NCBI RefSeq assembly: GCF_023715445.1 | Contig: NZ_JAMBOD010000001.1 | Location: 558,001 to 622,000 of the forward strand | Origin: Fictibacillus nanhaiensis | GTDB lineage: Bacteria > Bacillota > Bacilli > Bacillales > Fictibacillaceae | Length of the DNA: 64,000 nucleotides | Reading direction: 5' to 3' | In this document: in pieces, positions 45,636 to 54,292 of the stretch | Layout of the letters: each line of letters opens with the position of its first letter | Position numbering within the stretch: position 1 is the first letter of the stretch | Made by a program: the position numbers and the translations under genes | Notes under the pieces: generated by a model | Told to the model about the DNA's origin: nothing | Seen by the model: only the letters and a program-made list of their open reading frames with translations | The model's database searches: none

Positions 45636-47333
45636 ATGAAAATCGACGTTCAGTTTCAGCGAGATTGGCATGATGACTTTTTAAAGCGTGTGGAAGAAGA
45701 TGGACCATGGGCAAATTGGGAGTTGTACAACTTGGCGCTCGAGGCGGAACATCACCTGGCTATACCTGAATTTTTAGGACTGCAAGCTCCTGGCCACCTC
45801 CCACAGATGACTTTTCTGCCTCATCAGCTGGACGTTGCAACTACCGTTATTGAACAAATGAACGGAAAAGCAATCCTGGCAGATGAGGTAGGATTAGGAA
45901 AGACGATCGAAGCTGGATTAATTTTAAAAGAATACATGATTCGCCGGCTTGCTAAGAAAATCCTGATACTCGTTCCTGCCTCCTTAGTCATTCAATGGAC
46001 AAATGAGCTTAATCAAAAGTTCTTTATACCTGCAGTTGCTCAGAAGAAGTCTTATGTTTGGGAACAATGTGACGTAGTCGTGTCATCTATTGATACAGCA
46101 AAGCGGGCACCTCACCGGGATATTGTTCTGAATCAGGATTATGACCTGATTATTATTGACGAAGCGCATAAACTAAAAAATAAAAAAACAAAAAACTATG
46201 AATTTGTACAGCTGCTGAAAAAGAAGTTTTGCTTACTTTTAACAGCAACACCTGTTCAAAATAGAGTCGAGGAAATCTTTAATCTTGTTTCATTGCTGAA
46301 GCCGGGGCATTTAGGCAACAGAGAAAATTTTGATAAAGATTTTAAGGAAGATAAGTATTCTTTGAAGAACGAAGAGAAGCTGAAGCAGCTGGTTAATAAA
46401 GTAATGGTCCGGAACAGAAGAGAGGAAACCGGCTTAAAGTGGCCAAAGCGGCTTGTTAAAACGATTCCTATTACATTATCAAAAACAGAACGGGATCTTT
46501 ATGACGAAATTACAAAACTAAAAAGAGAACCTTACTTTGACAGAAGCAAGTTTTCTGTAGTCACCTTGCAGCGTGAAGCCTGCAGTTCAAGAGAAGCTGT
46601 ATTTTTAACATTAAAAAATATGCTTCAAAAGGATGTCCCTTCAACATTCATGGAAAACCGTATTATTGAGTTGATGAAGAAAATTGAACTCGTTGATCAG
46701 AATACTAAAGCGCAGAAATCCCTTGAACTGATCCAATCTATTGATTCTAAGGTTATTATTTTCACAGAATATCGTGCAACACAATTGTACTTGCAATGGT
46801 TTCTGCAGCAGCACGGTATATCTTCAGTCCCTTTTAGAGGCGGATTTAAACGAAGCAAAAAAGACTGGATGACACACTTGTTTAAAACCCGTGCTCAAGT
46901 TTTAATCGCAACAGAAGCTGGCGGTGAGGGAATTAACCTGCAATTCTGCCAGCATATCATTAACTACGATCTCCCTTGGAATCCTATGAGAATCGAACAG
47001 CGCATCGGACGTATCCACCGGATTGGACAGCAGGGTGATGTGCACATCTATAATTTTGCCACGCAGAACACAATAGAAGAACACATTTTAAACCTGCTTT
47101 ATAACAAAATTAATCTGTTCGAAAGTGTTATTGGAGAACTAGATGAGATACTAACAAAGTTTGAAATAAAAAATATCGAACGACATATTTCAGATATTCT
47201 GAGCACTTCTGACAGTGAGGGTGAAATAAGGGTGAAGATGGATAACCTTGCTTCGCTCATTAATTTAGATGGCGGAATCAGACAGAAAGGATGGGAAGAG
47301 CATGCAGCAGCACGAGATACATCGATTTCTTGA
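45636..47333 (+). CDS. yqhH: SNF2-family helicase YqhH
   Basis: A 565-aa SNF2-type ATPase: ADEVGLGKTIEAGL (Walker A, near 82), LIIIDEAHKLKN (DEAH, near 170), LLLTATPVQN, and C-terminal GGEGINLQFCQHIINYDLPWNP and RIEQRIGRIHRIGQ. The enzyme probably remodels protein-DNA or RNAP complexes; its role is unknown. The ATG at 45636 follows AGGAAAGGAA. It is divergent from gcvT and overlaps yqhG by 32 bases. Confidence 0.92.
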   Translation: MKIDVQFQRDWHDDFLKRVEEDGPWANWELYNLALEAEHHLAIPEFLGLQAPGHLPQMTFLPHQLDVATTVIEQMNGKAILADEVGLGKTIEAGLILKEYMIRRLAKKILILVPASLVIQWTNELNQKFFIPAVAQKKSYVWEQCDVVVSSIDTAKRAPHRDIVLNQDYDLIIIDEAHKLKNKKTKNYEFVQLLKKKFCLLLTATPVQNRVEEIFNLVSLLKPGHLGNRENFDKDFKEDKYSLKNEEKLKQLVNKVMVRNRREETGLKWPKRLVKTIPITLSKTERDLYDEITKLKREPYFDRSKFSVVTLQREACSSREAVFLTLKNMLQKDVPSTFMENRIIELMKKIELVDQNTKAQKSLELIQSIDSKVIIFTEYRATQLYLQWFLQQHGISSVPFRGGFKRSKKDWMTHLFKTRAQVLIATEAGGEGINLQFCQHIINYDLPWNPMRIEQRIGRIHRIGQQGDVHIYNFATQNTIEEHILNLLYNKINLFESVIGELDEILTKFEIKNIERHISDILSTSDSEGEIRVKMDNLASLINLDGGIRQKGWEEHAAARDTSIS

Positions 47334-48078
47334 ACGGTATTTTGATGCAAACGAATGCCGGATTCTCGAGAAGAACTTTAGTTATATGAAGGTTCAACTA
47401 ACAATTGAACTGGATAAAGTACTCATGAACCGCCCATTCTATTGGCACTACCTTGAAAAAACCGGTGGAACACCTAATCCTATGACATTAACACTTGTAA
47501 CCGGACAACAGCAATCCCCTGATGGAAAAGGAGAATTTATTCATTTTGGTTCTCCACGTCTTCATCAAATATTTGCATCAACTAAAAAGCTAGCTTCATT
47601 TATCCGGCTTTATGAGTCCGTACCGCAGCAAGGCGCCCAAGTACCTCTGCAGCCCTGGCTCTGTTTAAATGTGAAAGTTACTTATCAATGTGATCAAAAA
47701 AAGGATCGGGTTCTATCCTACGGAATCCAGCTAATAAACGGCACAATAGAAGATCAGTTTCATAATCGGCTGCAAAAGCTACTACTAACAAAAAGAATTC
47801 CTGATTTTTGCTATACACTTTCTCCTTTTATTAAACCAGCAAGTGCGATTAAAAGACTCGAGTCCAAAATACAGGAAATTATCGACCAGGATGACCATAC
47901 TTGGGCAGAAGATGCTAAGAGTCGCTGGAAAGAAGATCTGGATCTTTTAGAAAGTTTCTATGAAGATCTATTAACAAAACCAGAATCTTATCATGTAGAA
48001 AAAGAAGCGCTTCGTACGCAATACGAACCAAAGATTATTGTAGAAATTATAAACGGGGGGCTCTTTTATCTTTCATAA
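47302..48078 (+). CDS. yqhG: YqhG family protein
   Basis: A 258-aa soluble protein of the Bacillus YqhG family, always paired with yqhH; no function is established. It starts MQQHEIHRFLERYFDANECRILEKN and has no membrane segment. The ATG at 47302 is behind GGAAGAG within the yqhH end, so the pair is probably translationally coupled and may act together. Confidence 0.88.
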   Translation: MQQHEIHRFLERYFDANECRILEKNFSYMKVQLTIELDKVLMNRPFYWHYLEKTGGTPNPMTLTLVTGQQQSPDGKGEFIHFGSPRLHQIFASTKKLASFIRLYESVPQQGAQVPLQPWLCLNVKVTYQCDQKKDRVLSYGIQLINGTIEDQFHNRLQKLLLTKRIPDFCYTLSPFIKPASAIKRLESKIQEIIDQDDHTWAEDAKSRWKEDLDLLESFYEDLLTKPESYHVEKEALRTQYEPKIIVEIINGGLFYLS

Positions 48079-48105
48079 AGGCTGTTTTCGTAACCTTTGT
48101 TGTCT

Positions 48106-48340
48106 TTTGAGTGGTTGATTTCCCTTTCAGTATACTCGCTTTCCGCGAGGGGTGCGGGGAGCTTTGGTCGAAAATAGATGAAGTACTGCTCCTGCGTCTA
48201 CAAGAAAATTTTGTTCAAGCGAGCTTCCTCGTCGCATGCCTTAAGAAGAATAATCAGGCAGATGGCACGCTGCTTCCGCAAGAGTCTCGCACCTTGCACT
48301 TCAATCAACTTGTCAATGAAGGCTCTTTACCAAAATGACC
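48106..48340. repeat. Degenerate Bacillus intergenic repeat
   Basis: The gap after yqhG (48079-48455) contains CTCGCTTTCCGCGAGGGGTG, GCGAGCTTCCTCGTCGC and GCAAGAGTCTCGCACCTTGC, phrases that resemble the GC-rich dispersed repeats common in Bacillaceae intergenic DNA. It has an inserted A/T-rich section and no coding potential. In B. subtilis sinI-sinR and tasA lie here; none is present. Confidence 0.55.
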
Positions 48341-48401
48341 CAAAAACAACAGTCTTTTAAAAAAGAGCTTTCATAATGAGCTTATAATAAAAGTGTATTT
48401 T

Positions 48402-48436
48402 TTAAAAAACAAAAGCCAGGTTATGCACCCGGCTTA
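48402..48436 (-). terminator. Terminator of yqzE
   Basis: AAGCCGGG / CCTGGCTT stem (one mismatch) with a T-rich tail on the minus strand. Confidence 0.82.
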
Positions 48437-48455
48437 ATCCTTTTTCCAGCCATAA

Positions 48456-48644
48456 TTACCTTTTTCGTTTCTTTCTGAACGCAAGTCCTAAACCCATTGG
48501 CAAAACTCCGAACAGATAGGTTAGAAGCGGTTCTTTTTCGTTTTTCTTTGTAAGTTTTCTTTCTTTTCTTACCGCTTTTGGTTCATCTAAATATTTTACA
48601 ATCTTCTGTGTAAGATACTTTACAACATCAGTTCCTGCAGCCAT
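48456..48644 (-). CDS. yqzE: Small basic protein YqzE
   Basis: A 62-aa protein (MAAGTDVVKYLTQKIVKYLDEPKAVRKERKL) with a highly charged middle and a short hydrophobic stretch (LLTYLFGVLPMGLGLAF) near the end. It fits YqzE, found between comG and the aroK region of bacilli and of unknown function. The ATG at 48642-48644 lies eight bases behind AAGGAG. Confidence 0.8.
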   Translation of the reverse strand: MAAGTDVVKYLTQKIVKYLDEPKAVRKERKLTKKNEKEPLLTYLFGVLPMGLGLAFRKKRKR

Positions 48645-48696
48645 AAACAAAACTCCTTATCATATAACATTCACTATTTTAGTTTTGTCTTATTGT

Positions 48697-49212
48697 TCAG
48701 GAATTAAACCGATGCAGCTCCAATAGTATTTGTTCGCTGACTTCTTCAGTGGTTAAATGATCTGTTATGATTGTGATATCACTTTTTTCATAAAGTTTGC
48801 TGCGCTTATTAAATAGCTCGAGAATATCTTCTCTTGAATTTGTCAGTAATAACGGTCTTTTCTTTTTTTCTTCTTCCTTCATCAATCTATCCCATAATAC
48901 TGGAAAGCTAGTTTTTAAATAGACGACTGTTCCTTTGCTTTTCATATACAAAAGGTTTTCTTCCCGGACGACGGCACCTCCTCCAGTCATGACTACCGCA
49001 TGCTCAAGCGGCAGCTGCCGAATTGCAAGCGATTCGTAATTTCGGAATGCTTCCTCACCTTCATTACGGAATATTTCTTTTATCGTTTGTCCCCTTTGTT
49101 TTTCAACCGTCGTATCTACATCGTATGGCGGAACTTCCAGTCGTTTGGAAAGAAGTTTTCCTACTGATGATTTACCGCACCCCATAAAACCTACTAGATA
49201 TATGGTGTTCAA
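48697..49212 (-). CDS. aroK: Shikimate kinase
   Basis: A 171-aa P-loop kinase phosphorylating shikimate in aromatic amino acid synthesis. It shows VGFMGCGKSSVGKLLSKRL (Walker A), DVDTTVEKQRGQTIKEIFRNEGEEAFR and VMTGGGAVVREENLLYM. I chose the TTG at 49210-49212, six bases behind GGAGGG; it starts just past the comGG stop. Confidence 0.95.
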   Translation of the reverse strand: MNTIYLVGFMGCGKSSVGKLLSKRLEVPPYDVDTTVEKQRGQTIKEIFRNEGEEAFRNYESLAIRQLPLEHAVVMTGGGAVVREENLLYMKSKGTVVYLKTSFPVLWDRLMKEEEKKKRPLLLTNSREDILELFNKRSKLYEKSDITIITDHLTTEEVSEQILLELHRFNS

Positions 49213-49214
49213 AT

Positions 49215-49595
49215 TTAACCCTCCACCCATTTTTCAACGCTATTCTGGCTTACATTATAATATACTTCAGCCTTTTTTGTATGCTGCTTATCTGTGACAG
49301 CTTCAACCGTTATTTGTCTTTCATCTTCCCCGGTTGGATTGATCTTTATATGAATCATACCTTCATTTAATTTTAATTGATATTCAAGAGGAAATACTTC
49401 ACGATGATCCTTTGCGAGAATTATCCCCCTTTCCATTCCTTGCTGGACAAGACGTATTTGTTTTAATTGTTCTTCCTGCATATACACAAACTGCCGCTGA
49501 GATAACACTATTTCGGTTAAGTAGCCAAAAAAGATAAGGATCAAAAAACACAAAGTGAGGACGAGAGGATAGACAGCACCTCTTTCATTATTCAT
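49215..49595 (-). CDS. comGG: Competence pseudopilin-like ComGG
   Basis: A 126-aa protein with an N-terminal hydrophobic helix (about 7-28) and a poorly conserved tail, the last gene of the comG operon by position. ComGG is required for DNA uptake and interacts with pseudopilins. Recognition rests mainly on context and form. It overlaps comGF by one base. Confidence 0.82.
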   Translation of the reverse strand: MNNERGAVYPLVLTLCFLILIFFGYLTEIVLSQRQFVYMQEEQLKQIRLVQQGMERGIILAKDHREVFPLEYQLKLNEGMIHIKINPTGEDERQITVEAVTDKQHTKKAEVYYNVSQNSVEKWVEG

Positions 49596-50086
49596 TATTC
49601 TACCCTCCTGAAAAGCCGCTGATATACGTGTCCTTTATCATCGATAATCTTGACTGTAAGCAGGACATCTGATTGTATTTCCAGCACCAACTCACTAATA
49701 TTCTGTACCCATACTTCGTGTCCTAATCCATTTACTTGTTTACGAATAAGAGAATGATATTTTGAGAAGCTTATCACGTTTCCATCTGAATGTGTAATGA
49801 ATAAAGAATTGTTATTCACCTCTATTATCTCTCCTTCTCTTATTTCTTTTCCTAACATTGTGAAAAATAAGGACGTTTCTTCCAGCTGAGAAATAGCAGG
49901 CTGTTTTTGGATGGGGATAAACAAAAGTGGTAATAGTGAGGAAAGCAGGAGCAATACTGTTAAAGCTATGATGGTTTCAATTAGTGTAGTCCCGCTTTGA
50001 TAGACTGTATATCTAGTAATAGCTCGAACAAACCGTATATTCTTTCTGATTTGCAGCTTGAAACTGAATACAGACTTTATATTCAT
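49595..50086 (-). CDS. comGF: Competence minor pseudopilin ComGF
   Basis: A 163-aa protein with a pilin-like segment SGTTLIETIIALTVLLLLSSLLPLLF and a C-terminal domain containing FSKYHSLIRKQVNGLGHEVWVQNISELVLEIQSDVLLTVKI, as in ComGF. The only usable start codon in frame is the ATG at 50084-50086, which overlaps comGE by 74 bases and gives an unusual long leader before the hydrophobic helix. Confidence 0.85.
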   Translation of the reverse strand: MNIKSVFSFKLQIRKNIRFVRAITRYTVYQSGTTLIETIIALTVLLLLSSLLPLLFIPIQKQPAISQLEETSLFFTMLGKEIREGEIIEVNNNSLFITHSDGNVISFSKYHSLIRKQVNGLGHEVWVQNISELVLEIQSDVLLTVKIIDDKGHVYQRLFRRVE

Positions 50087-50333
50087 CTGTTACTCCCTTT
50101 TCAGTTGATAATCTATATCGGGCTCCATTTCTAGCCCACTCCTTATCCCCTGCTTGAATTTTGTTTACGGAGAATCGGTCGGCCTCTTCAATCGCATATA
50201 ATAACTGCTCTGTCGTTTTCTGCTCTTGATTCAATACAGAGATATAAGGCAAACAAATCGAGGCAATGGCTGAAAACAATAATAAACTTAGCATGGATTC
50301 CATGAGCAAGTACCCTTTATTGCTTCGTAACAT
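50013..50333 (-). CDS. comGE: Competence minor pseudopilin ComGE
   Basis: A 106-aa protein starting MLRSNKGYLLMESMLSLLLFSAIASICLPYI, a type IV pilin-like N-terminus. I chose the ATG at 50331-50333 after AAAGG; it overlaps comGD by 17 bases. ComGE belongs to the DNA-uptake pseudopilus. Confidence 0.86.
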   Translation of the reverse strand: MLRSNKGYLLMESMLSLLLFSAIASICLPYISVLNQEQKTTEQLLYAIEEADRFSVNKIQAGDKEWARNGARYRLSTEKGVTDEYKVCIQFQAANQKEYTVCSSYY

Positions 50334-50808
50334 AAAATTTTCCTTTACCAATCTGAAATACCATTTTATACGATTGTTTTTCAGAATAGATATAAAGCGT
50401 ACCTGCTCTGCTAATGTTGCCATATTGGTTAAACTGGATCGACAAGATCATGGAGTGACCTTCAACTATAATATGTTTGGGAATAGAACGGTTAATATGG
50501 TTATTTGAACCATTTGCTCTTATCTTGTAGATATGTTCATCATTATTGAATGTTATACTGTATACCCTGCTTTCATTAATGGCCTTTTGCTGTATATGGA
50601 TAATGTCTTTTTGAAGTGAACTTAAAAAGTATTCTGTCTTTCTGTTTTTCATAAACGAATCAAATTTTGGATATGCTACGGAACCGATTATCCCCATTAT
50701 TAAAAGAACAATCATCATCTCGATCATTAGATATCCGGCCTGTTTTTTGAATTTTTTATTCAGGAGTCTCTTCCTCTTTACTAATACTGACTTTACCTTC
50801 ACTGTCAA
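50317..50808 (-). CDS. comGD: Competence pseudopilin ComGD
   Basis: A minor pseudopilin with the prepilin segment KKQAGYLMIEMMIVLLIMGIIGSVAYPKF and a C-terminal domain of about 110 residues. Start choice is unsure: the frame opens with TTG at 50806-50808 inside comGC (163 aa), but a non-standard CTG about 16 codons in, behind GAGGAAG and at the comGC stop, is possible. The GY before LMIEMM marks the probable ComC cleavage site. Confidence 0.87.
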   Translation of the reverse strand: MTVKVKSVLVKRKRLLNKKFKKQAGYLMIEMMIVLLIMGIIGSVAYPKFDSFMKNRKTEYFLSSLQKDIIHIQQKAINESRVYSITFNNDEHIYKIRANGSNNHINRSIPKHIIVEGHSMILSIQFNQYGNISRAGTLYIYSEKQSYKMVFQIGKGKFYVTKQ

Positions 50809-51070
50809 TCAGCAAAGGCTGTTTGTCGGGACATTCTTCTGTATCGATGTAGCCTTTGGTATACAGTTCATTAATCGTCGGCAATCTATTATGTTCAGCT
50901 TCATAAGCCCCTACCTGTCCTTGCACGAGGTCTATCGTCGCTTCACATCCAAGGGATTTCACAATAGCGTTATTTTTAGCCATGCTCGGCAATGCAATTA
51001 GCATCAAAACTGAAATGATAAGCAGAACGATCATCATTTCAATTAATGTGAATCCAGCTTCATTCTTCAA
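50756..51070 (-). CDS. comGC: Major competence pseudopilin ComGC
   Basis: A 104-aa pseudopilin. The prepilin motif is AGFTLIEMMIVLLIISVLMLIALPSM with cleavage expected at G-F and the conserved Glu at +5; two cysteines (in LGCEATID and EECPDKQ) probably form the known disulfide. It lies 13 bases after comGB. Confidence 0.95.
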   Translation of the reverse strand: MKNEAGFTLIEMMIVLLIISVLMLIALPSMAKNNAIVKSLGCEATIDLVQGQVGAYEAEHNRLPTINELYTKGYIDTEECPDKQPLLIDSEGKVSISKEEETPE

Positions 51071-51083
51071 TCATATACCTCCT

Positions 51084-52118
51084 TTATAAAGCATCCATAA
51101 GTTTAAACATCGGCAATAACATAGAGGCAAACATGAGTAGGACATACCCTCCTATAAACGCAAACAGAATAGGCTGTATTTTTTGGAGTTCAGATACAAT
51201 CTTCTCTTCCAATTCAATAAAGATCCATTCACCGTATTGAATTAATTCTGTTCCCAACTCTCCATGAGCTTGCCCCAAACGGACAACCCCAGACATCTCT
51301 TTCGCATAATAAGGTTTATCGAGTAAAAGATCATGCAATGGTTTTCCATCTATCAATCCTTTTTGCAATCTTTTACTCTCTTCTTGAAAAAAACCTTTTC
51401 TCATATGTTTTTCCATCACAATTAAGGCGTCTGTTACAGGCAGTCCGCTTTTTAACATTGAACCAAAGTTGATGCTGAAAAAGTGTGAATTCCTTAATTT
51501 GATAAACTTTTTTAATATGGGTATCGCCAATAATAAACTCATTTGGTCCGAGTAACTGACTCTCCTTTTTACTAAATAGATTACGATCCAGCTAATTAAC
51601 AATACAATTAAAACTCCAATGATCAGGTATGGAAACATCGCCAGAATTGAAAGCATAATTTCAGTAAATAAGGGGGTCTTTACTTCCAAAGAAGAAAAAA
51701 GAAGAGTAAATTGCGGAAAAAGGAAATGGTAAAATAAGATACCGATCCACGCAGTAAGAAATAACAAAAACAACGGGTACCTTAATGTTTTATTTAGTCT
51801 GCTCTGCCACTCAGCTTTCTTTTTCATGAAGGTTCCATTTTCCTTTAAGCTAACCGTTAAATTTCCGTTCACACTGTTAATGGATAAAGAACTTATTACT
51901 TCATCAGGAAGCTTAAGCTTTGAGAATGCTTCTATTAACGAATTACCTGAGGACAATACATCTAGAAAGTTATCCAATAAAACCTGGTTTTTAGGCGGGA
52001 ACTGAGATCTTAAGAGCTCAATACATTTATTTATTGAATATCCCTGGCCTAATAAAATACCCAGTTTATAAAGAAAAGCCCCTTGCTCTGCTCTTTTCCA
52101 CCGTTTCTTCTTGAACAT
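51084..52118 (-). CDS. comGB: Competence pilus membrane platform ComGB
   Basis: A 344-aa GspF/PilC-type membrane protein with three helices (about 125-150, 172-198 and 320-340) and two cytoplasmic repeats (AEQGAFLYKLGILLGQGYSI and FFSINFGSMLKSGLPVTDALIVM). It anchors pseudopilus assembly. The ATG at 52116-52118 follows GGGAGG and overlaps comGA by 53 bases. Confidence 0.94.
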   Translation of the reverse strand: MFKKKRWKRAEQGAFLYKLGILLGQGYSINKCIELLRSQFPPKNQVLLDNFLDVLSSGNSLIEAFSKLKLPDEVISSLSINSVNGNLTVSLKENGTFMKKKAEWQSRLNKTLRYPLFLLFLTAWIGILFYHFLFPQFTLLFSSLEVKTPLFTEIMLSILAMFPYLIIGVLIVLLISWIVIYLVKRRVSYSDQMSLLLAIPILKKFIKLRNSHFFSINFGSMLKSGLPVTDALIVMEKHMRKGFFQEESKRLQKGLIDGKPLHDLLLDKPYYAKEMSGVVRLGQAHGELGTELIQYGEWIFIELEEKIVSELQKIQPILFAFIGGYVLLMFASMLLPMFKLMDAL

Positions 52119-53175
52119 GGTATTGTCCTCCCATCCATTTCTCATAACTCTCCTTCGTCATAAATCCCGCTGCAAAAGCGTGATTAAAATAATATGAGAG
52201 ATTTTTATAAAATGGCATAACAGGATGACCGTTTGTATGGATGGCAGTTTCTAAATCTTTGCTGCTTAAAATTTCATATATGCCTGCCCTTCTGAACGTT
52301 CTTGATTTAAAACAGAAATCATCACAGTAATCCCCGCAATATCGGCAAGGTACCGAGATTAGCCTTTGAGATACAACTCCCATCAAAGTCTGTTTCAGTT
52401 CTGCCTCTCGAATACCGAACTCCCTGAGACGTTCGATGCACCCCATACAATCTGCTGCATGCATGGTAGACAATACTAGATGACCTGTTAATGATGCACG
52501 GATCACTAACCTTGCTGCAGCTTCATCACGTATTTCCCCTATCATGATTACATCAGGGTCATGGCGCAGTAACGATTTAAAACCTTCACCATATGTCACA
52601 CCTGCTTTTTCGTTGATTTCCATTTGCAAGAGGGAATCTACTTTGCGTTCAACAGGATCTTCAAGTGTGACCACCTGGCGTTTGTAGTGGTACTGAAGAT
52701 ATTGAAGCAAAGAATAAAGCATTGTCGTTTTTCCTGAACCTGTTGGTCCGGTAAATAAGAGCAAACCGTTGGAACGTTTAATGAGTAAAATGAGTTTTTG
52801 AAGGACTTGAGGAAAAAGAGATAATTCATGAATGGATAAGGTTTCTTGCTGAGGGAGTATACGGATTACAAGAGATTCATTAAAAGCAGAAGGAATGGCA
52901 GATAGACGAAGATGAAGGTTGATATTGTTAATCATGGTATCCATAGCACCGCTTTGAGGCTTTCGGTGTTCACCGATATCCATTCGCGCTAAGTATTTGA
53001 AGTGAGAAATGATACGAACGTACTCCTCTGCTTGAAGAGTTCTATATTCCAGTAATCTTTCATCAATTCTAAATTGAACAACGCCTCCTTTTTTAATTGG
53101 AATAAAATGAATATCTGACGCATTTTGTGCTGCTGCTTCATGTAAAATAGATCTGCCCAATGATTTTATCGGCAA
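52066..53175 (-). CDS. comGA: Competence traffic ATPase ComGA
   Basis: A 369-aa GspE/PilB-type ATPase that drives pseudopilus assembly for DNA uptake. It shows Walker A GPTGSGKTTMLYSLL, Asp box VVTLEDPVERKV, Walker B IMIGEIRDEAAARLVIRASLTGHLVLSTMHAAD and a tetracysteine-like CRYCGDYCDDFC. The start is a TTG at 53173-53175 behind GGAGGT. A partial K-box (GAAA-5-TTTT, 53223-53235) lies upstream, fitting ComK control, but I did not find a full pair. Confidence 0.95.
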   Translation of the reverse strand: MPIKSLGRSILHEAAAQNASDIHFIPIKKGGVVQFRIDERLLEYRTLQAEEYVRIISHFKYLARMDIGEHRKPQSGAMDTMINNINLHLRLSAIPSAFNESLVIRILPQQETLSIHELSLFPQVLQKLILLIKRSNGLLLFTGPTGSGKTTMLYSLLQYLQYHYKRQVVTLEDPVERKVDSLLQMEINEKAGVTYGEGFKSLLRHDPDVIMIGEIRDEAAARLVIRASLTGHLVLSTMHAADCMGCIERLREFGIREAELKQTLMGVVSQRLISVPCRYCGDYCDDFCFKSRTFRRAGIYEILSSKDLETAIHTNGHPVMPFYKNLSYYFNHAFAAGFMTKESYEKWMGGQYHVQEETVEKSRARGFSL

Positions 53176-53298
53176 GTACTATCGACCTCCTTTTTATTTC
53201 GTGTTATAAAACTTACTTCATGAAAAGAAGATTTCCTGCAGTTTTTTTAAAAAACGTGCATATAAATTTCGACAAAGCCCATACTACTATTGTTGCAT

Positions 53299-53373
53299 TG
53301 GGCTATAGCCAAGCGGTAAGGCAACGGACTTTGACTCCGTCATGCGTTGGTTCGAATCCAGCTAGCCCAGCCA
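53299..53373 (+). tRNA. trnQ: tRNA-Gln (UUG)
   Basis: Acceptor arms TGGGCTA and TAGCCCA pair perfectly, the anticodon loop ACTTTGACTCC carries TTG, the T-loop GGTTCGAATCC is present and CCA is encoded (53371-53373). It is divergent from comGA. Confidence 0.97.
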
Positions 53374-53379
53374 AAAAAA

Positions 53380-53407
53380 TAACACTCTTAGCAATTTAAG
53401 AGTGTTT
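53380..53407 (+). terminator. Terminator of tRNA-Gln
   Basis: AACACTCTTA / TAAGAGTGTT with a 7-base loop and a short T/A tail, seven bases after the tRNA. Confidence 0.75.
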
Positions 53408-53411
53408 AAAA

Positions 53412-53801
53412 TCAGGACACATGACTTGAAATGTGTTCTTTTTCTTTTTTATGGCATAATTTTTTCATGTCACCAGGACTGTACCCAGCAATGAGCTGTT
53501 CTCCGTCTGTCACGAGCGGACGTTTTAGCAGCTTGGGGTTCTTTGTTAAAAGCTCGAGCAGTTCGTTCGTGGAAAGGTCATAGATATCAACATCGAGAGA
53601 TTTAAACGATTGGCTTCGCTTGGCAAGTATATCTTCCGTTCCAGCCTTCGTAAGCTTTAATAATTCCCTGAGTTCTTCAACTGAAGGGGTTTCCTTAAAC
53701 AAATGTCTTTCTTCGAATGATACTTTATTTTGTTTAAGCCACATTTTGGCCTTTCGGCATGAAGTGCAGCTGGGATATGTGTAGAATGTAATTGAATTCA
53801 T
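53412..53801 (-). CDS. mgsR: Spx/ArsC-family regulator MgsR (YqgZ)
   Basis: A 129-aa Spx-like protein with the redox switch CTSC in YTYPSCTSCRKAKMWL and the family segment LLTKNPKLLKRPLVTDGEQLIAGYSP. The position next to yqgY and the length fit MgsR of B. subtilis, which controls part of the sigma-B general stress regulon through RNA polymerase. Distinction from other Spx paralogues rests on synteny. Confidence 0.88.
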   Translation of the reverse strand: MNSITFYTYPSCTSCRKAKMWLKQNKVSFEERHLFKETPSVEELRELLKLTKAGTEDILAKRSQSFKSLDVDIYDLSTNELLELLTKNPKLLKRPLVTDGEQLIAGYSPGDMKKLCHKKEKEHISSHVS

Positions 53802-53983
53802 ATGACTTCACTCCTTTTGGTTTACATTACCTTTTAAAGAGGCATAATAAACCAAAATCAGCCTACTTGAAGTAAAAAAATTGAAATGATTTTTATCCGC
53901 TTACAATTGTCGTTTACAAGAGAGTGGAAACTCATATATAATACTAAAGGATACAAGTATTGGCGAAAAAAGGAGGGATACAT

Positions 53984-54232
53984 ATGTCAAGAATGTATAA
54001 GGTTTTGGGCTTCTGGACAGGAATTATTGGTGTCATGGCTTATCTTGGCGATATGCAGGACATGGCGTTATTGTTCTTAGGACAAACGATTATGTTCGTT
54101 TCATTAGGTTATTTGAACTTATCTGAACGTATGTATATTTATATCTTTGGTGCATATTTAACAGTTTTCTTTGTCGGTTTTACATACTGGTCAACATTTA
54201 TGATGACTCCTGGAGCTGGCGGAGGTCATTAA
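53984..54232 (+). CDS. yqgY: DUF2626 membrane protein YqgY
   Basis: An 82-aa protein with three hydrophobic segments and a Gly-rich end (TPGAGGGH), the DUF2626 family (YqgY) of unknown function. The ATG at 53984 lies behind AAAAGGAGG. Confidence 0.88.
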   Translation: MSRMYKVLGFWTGIIGVMAYLGDMQDMALLFLGQTIMFVSLGYLNLSERMYIYIFGAYLTVFFVGFTYWSTFMMTPGAGGGH

Positions 54233-54254
54233 TTAAAAAGGTATTAACAGCTCA

Positions 54255-54292
54255 TAAAAAAACGGACCGTTTTCAAACGGACCGTTTTTTTT
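54255..54292. terminator. Bidirectional terminator, yqgY and methyltransferase
   Basis: AAACGGACCGTTTT / AAACGGACCGTTTT-type perfect dyad with A and T runs; it overlaps the methyltransferase 3' end. Confidence 0.9.

Noticed and set aside
53299-53373. tRNA-Gln as an integration site of a mobile island
   Set aside because: No integrase or direct repeat of the tRNA end is found nearby; both flanks are conserved core genes.
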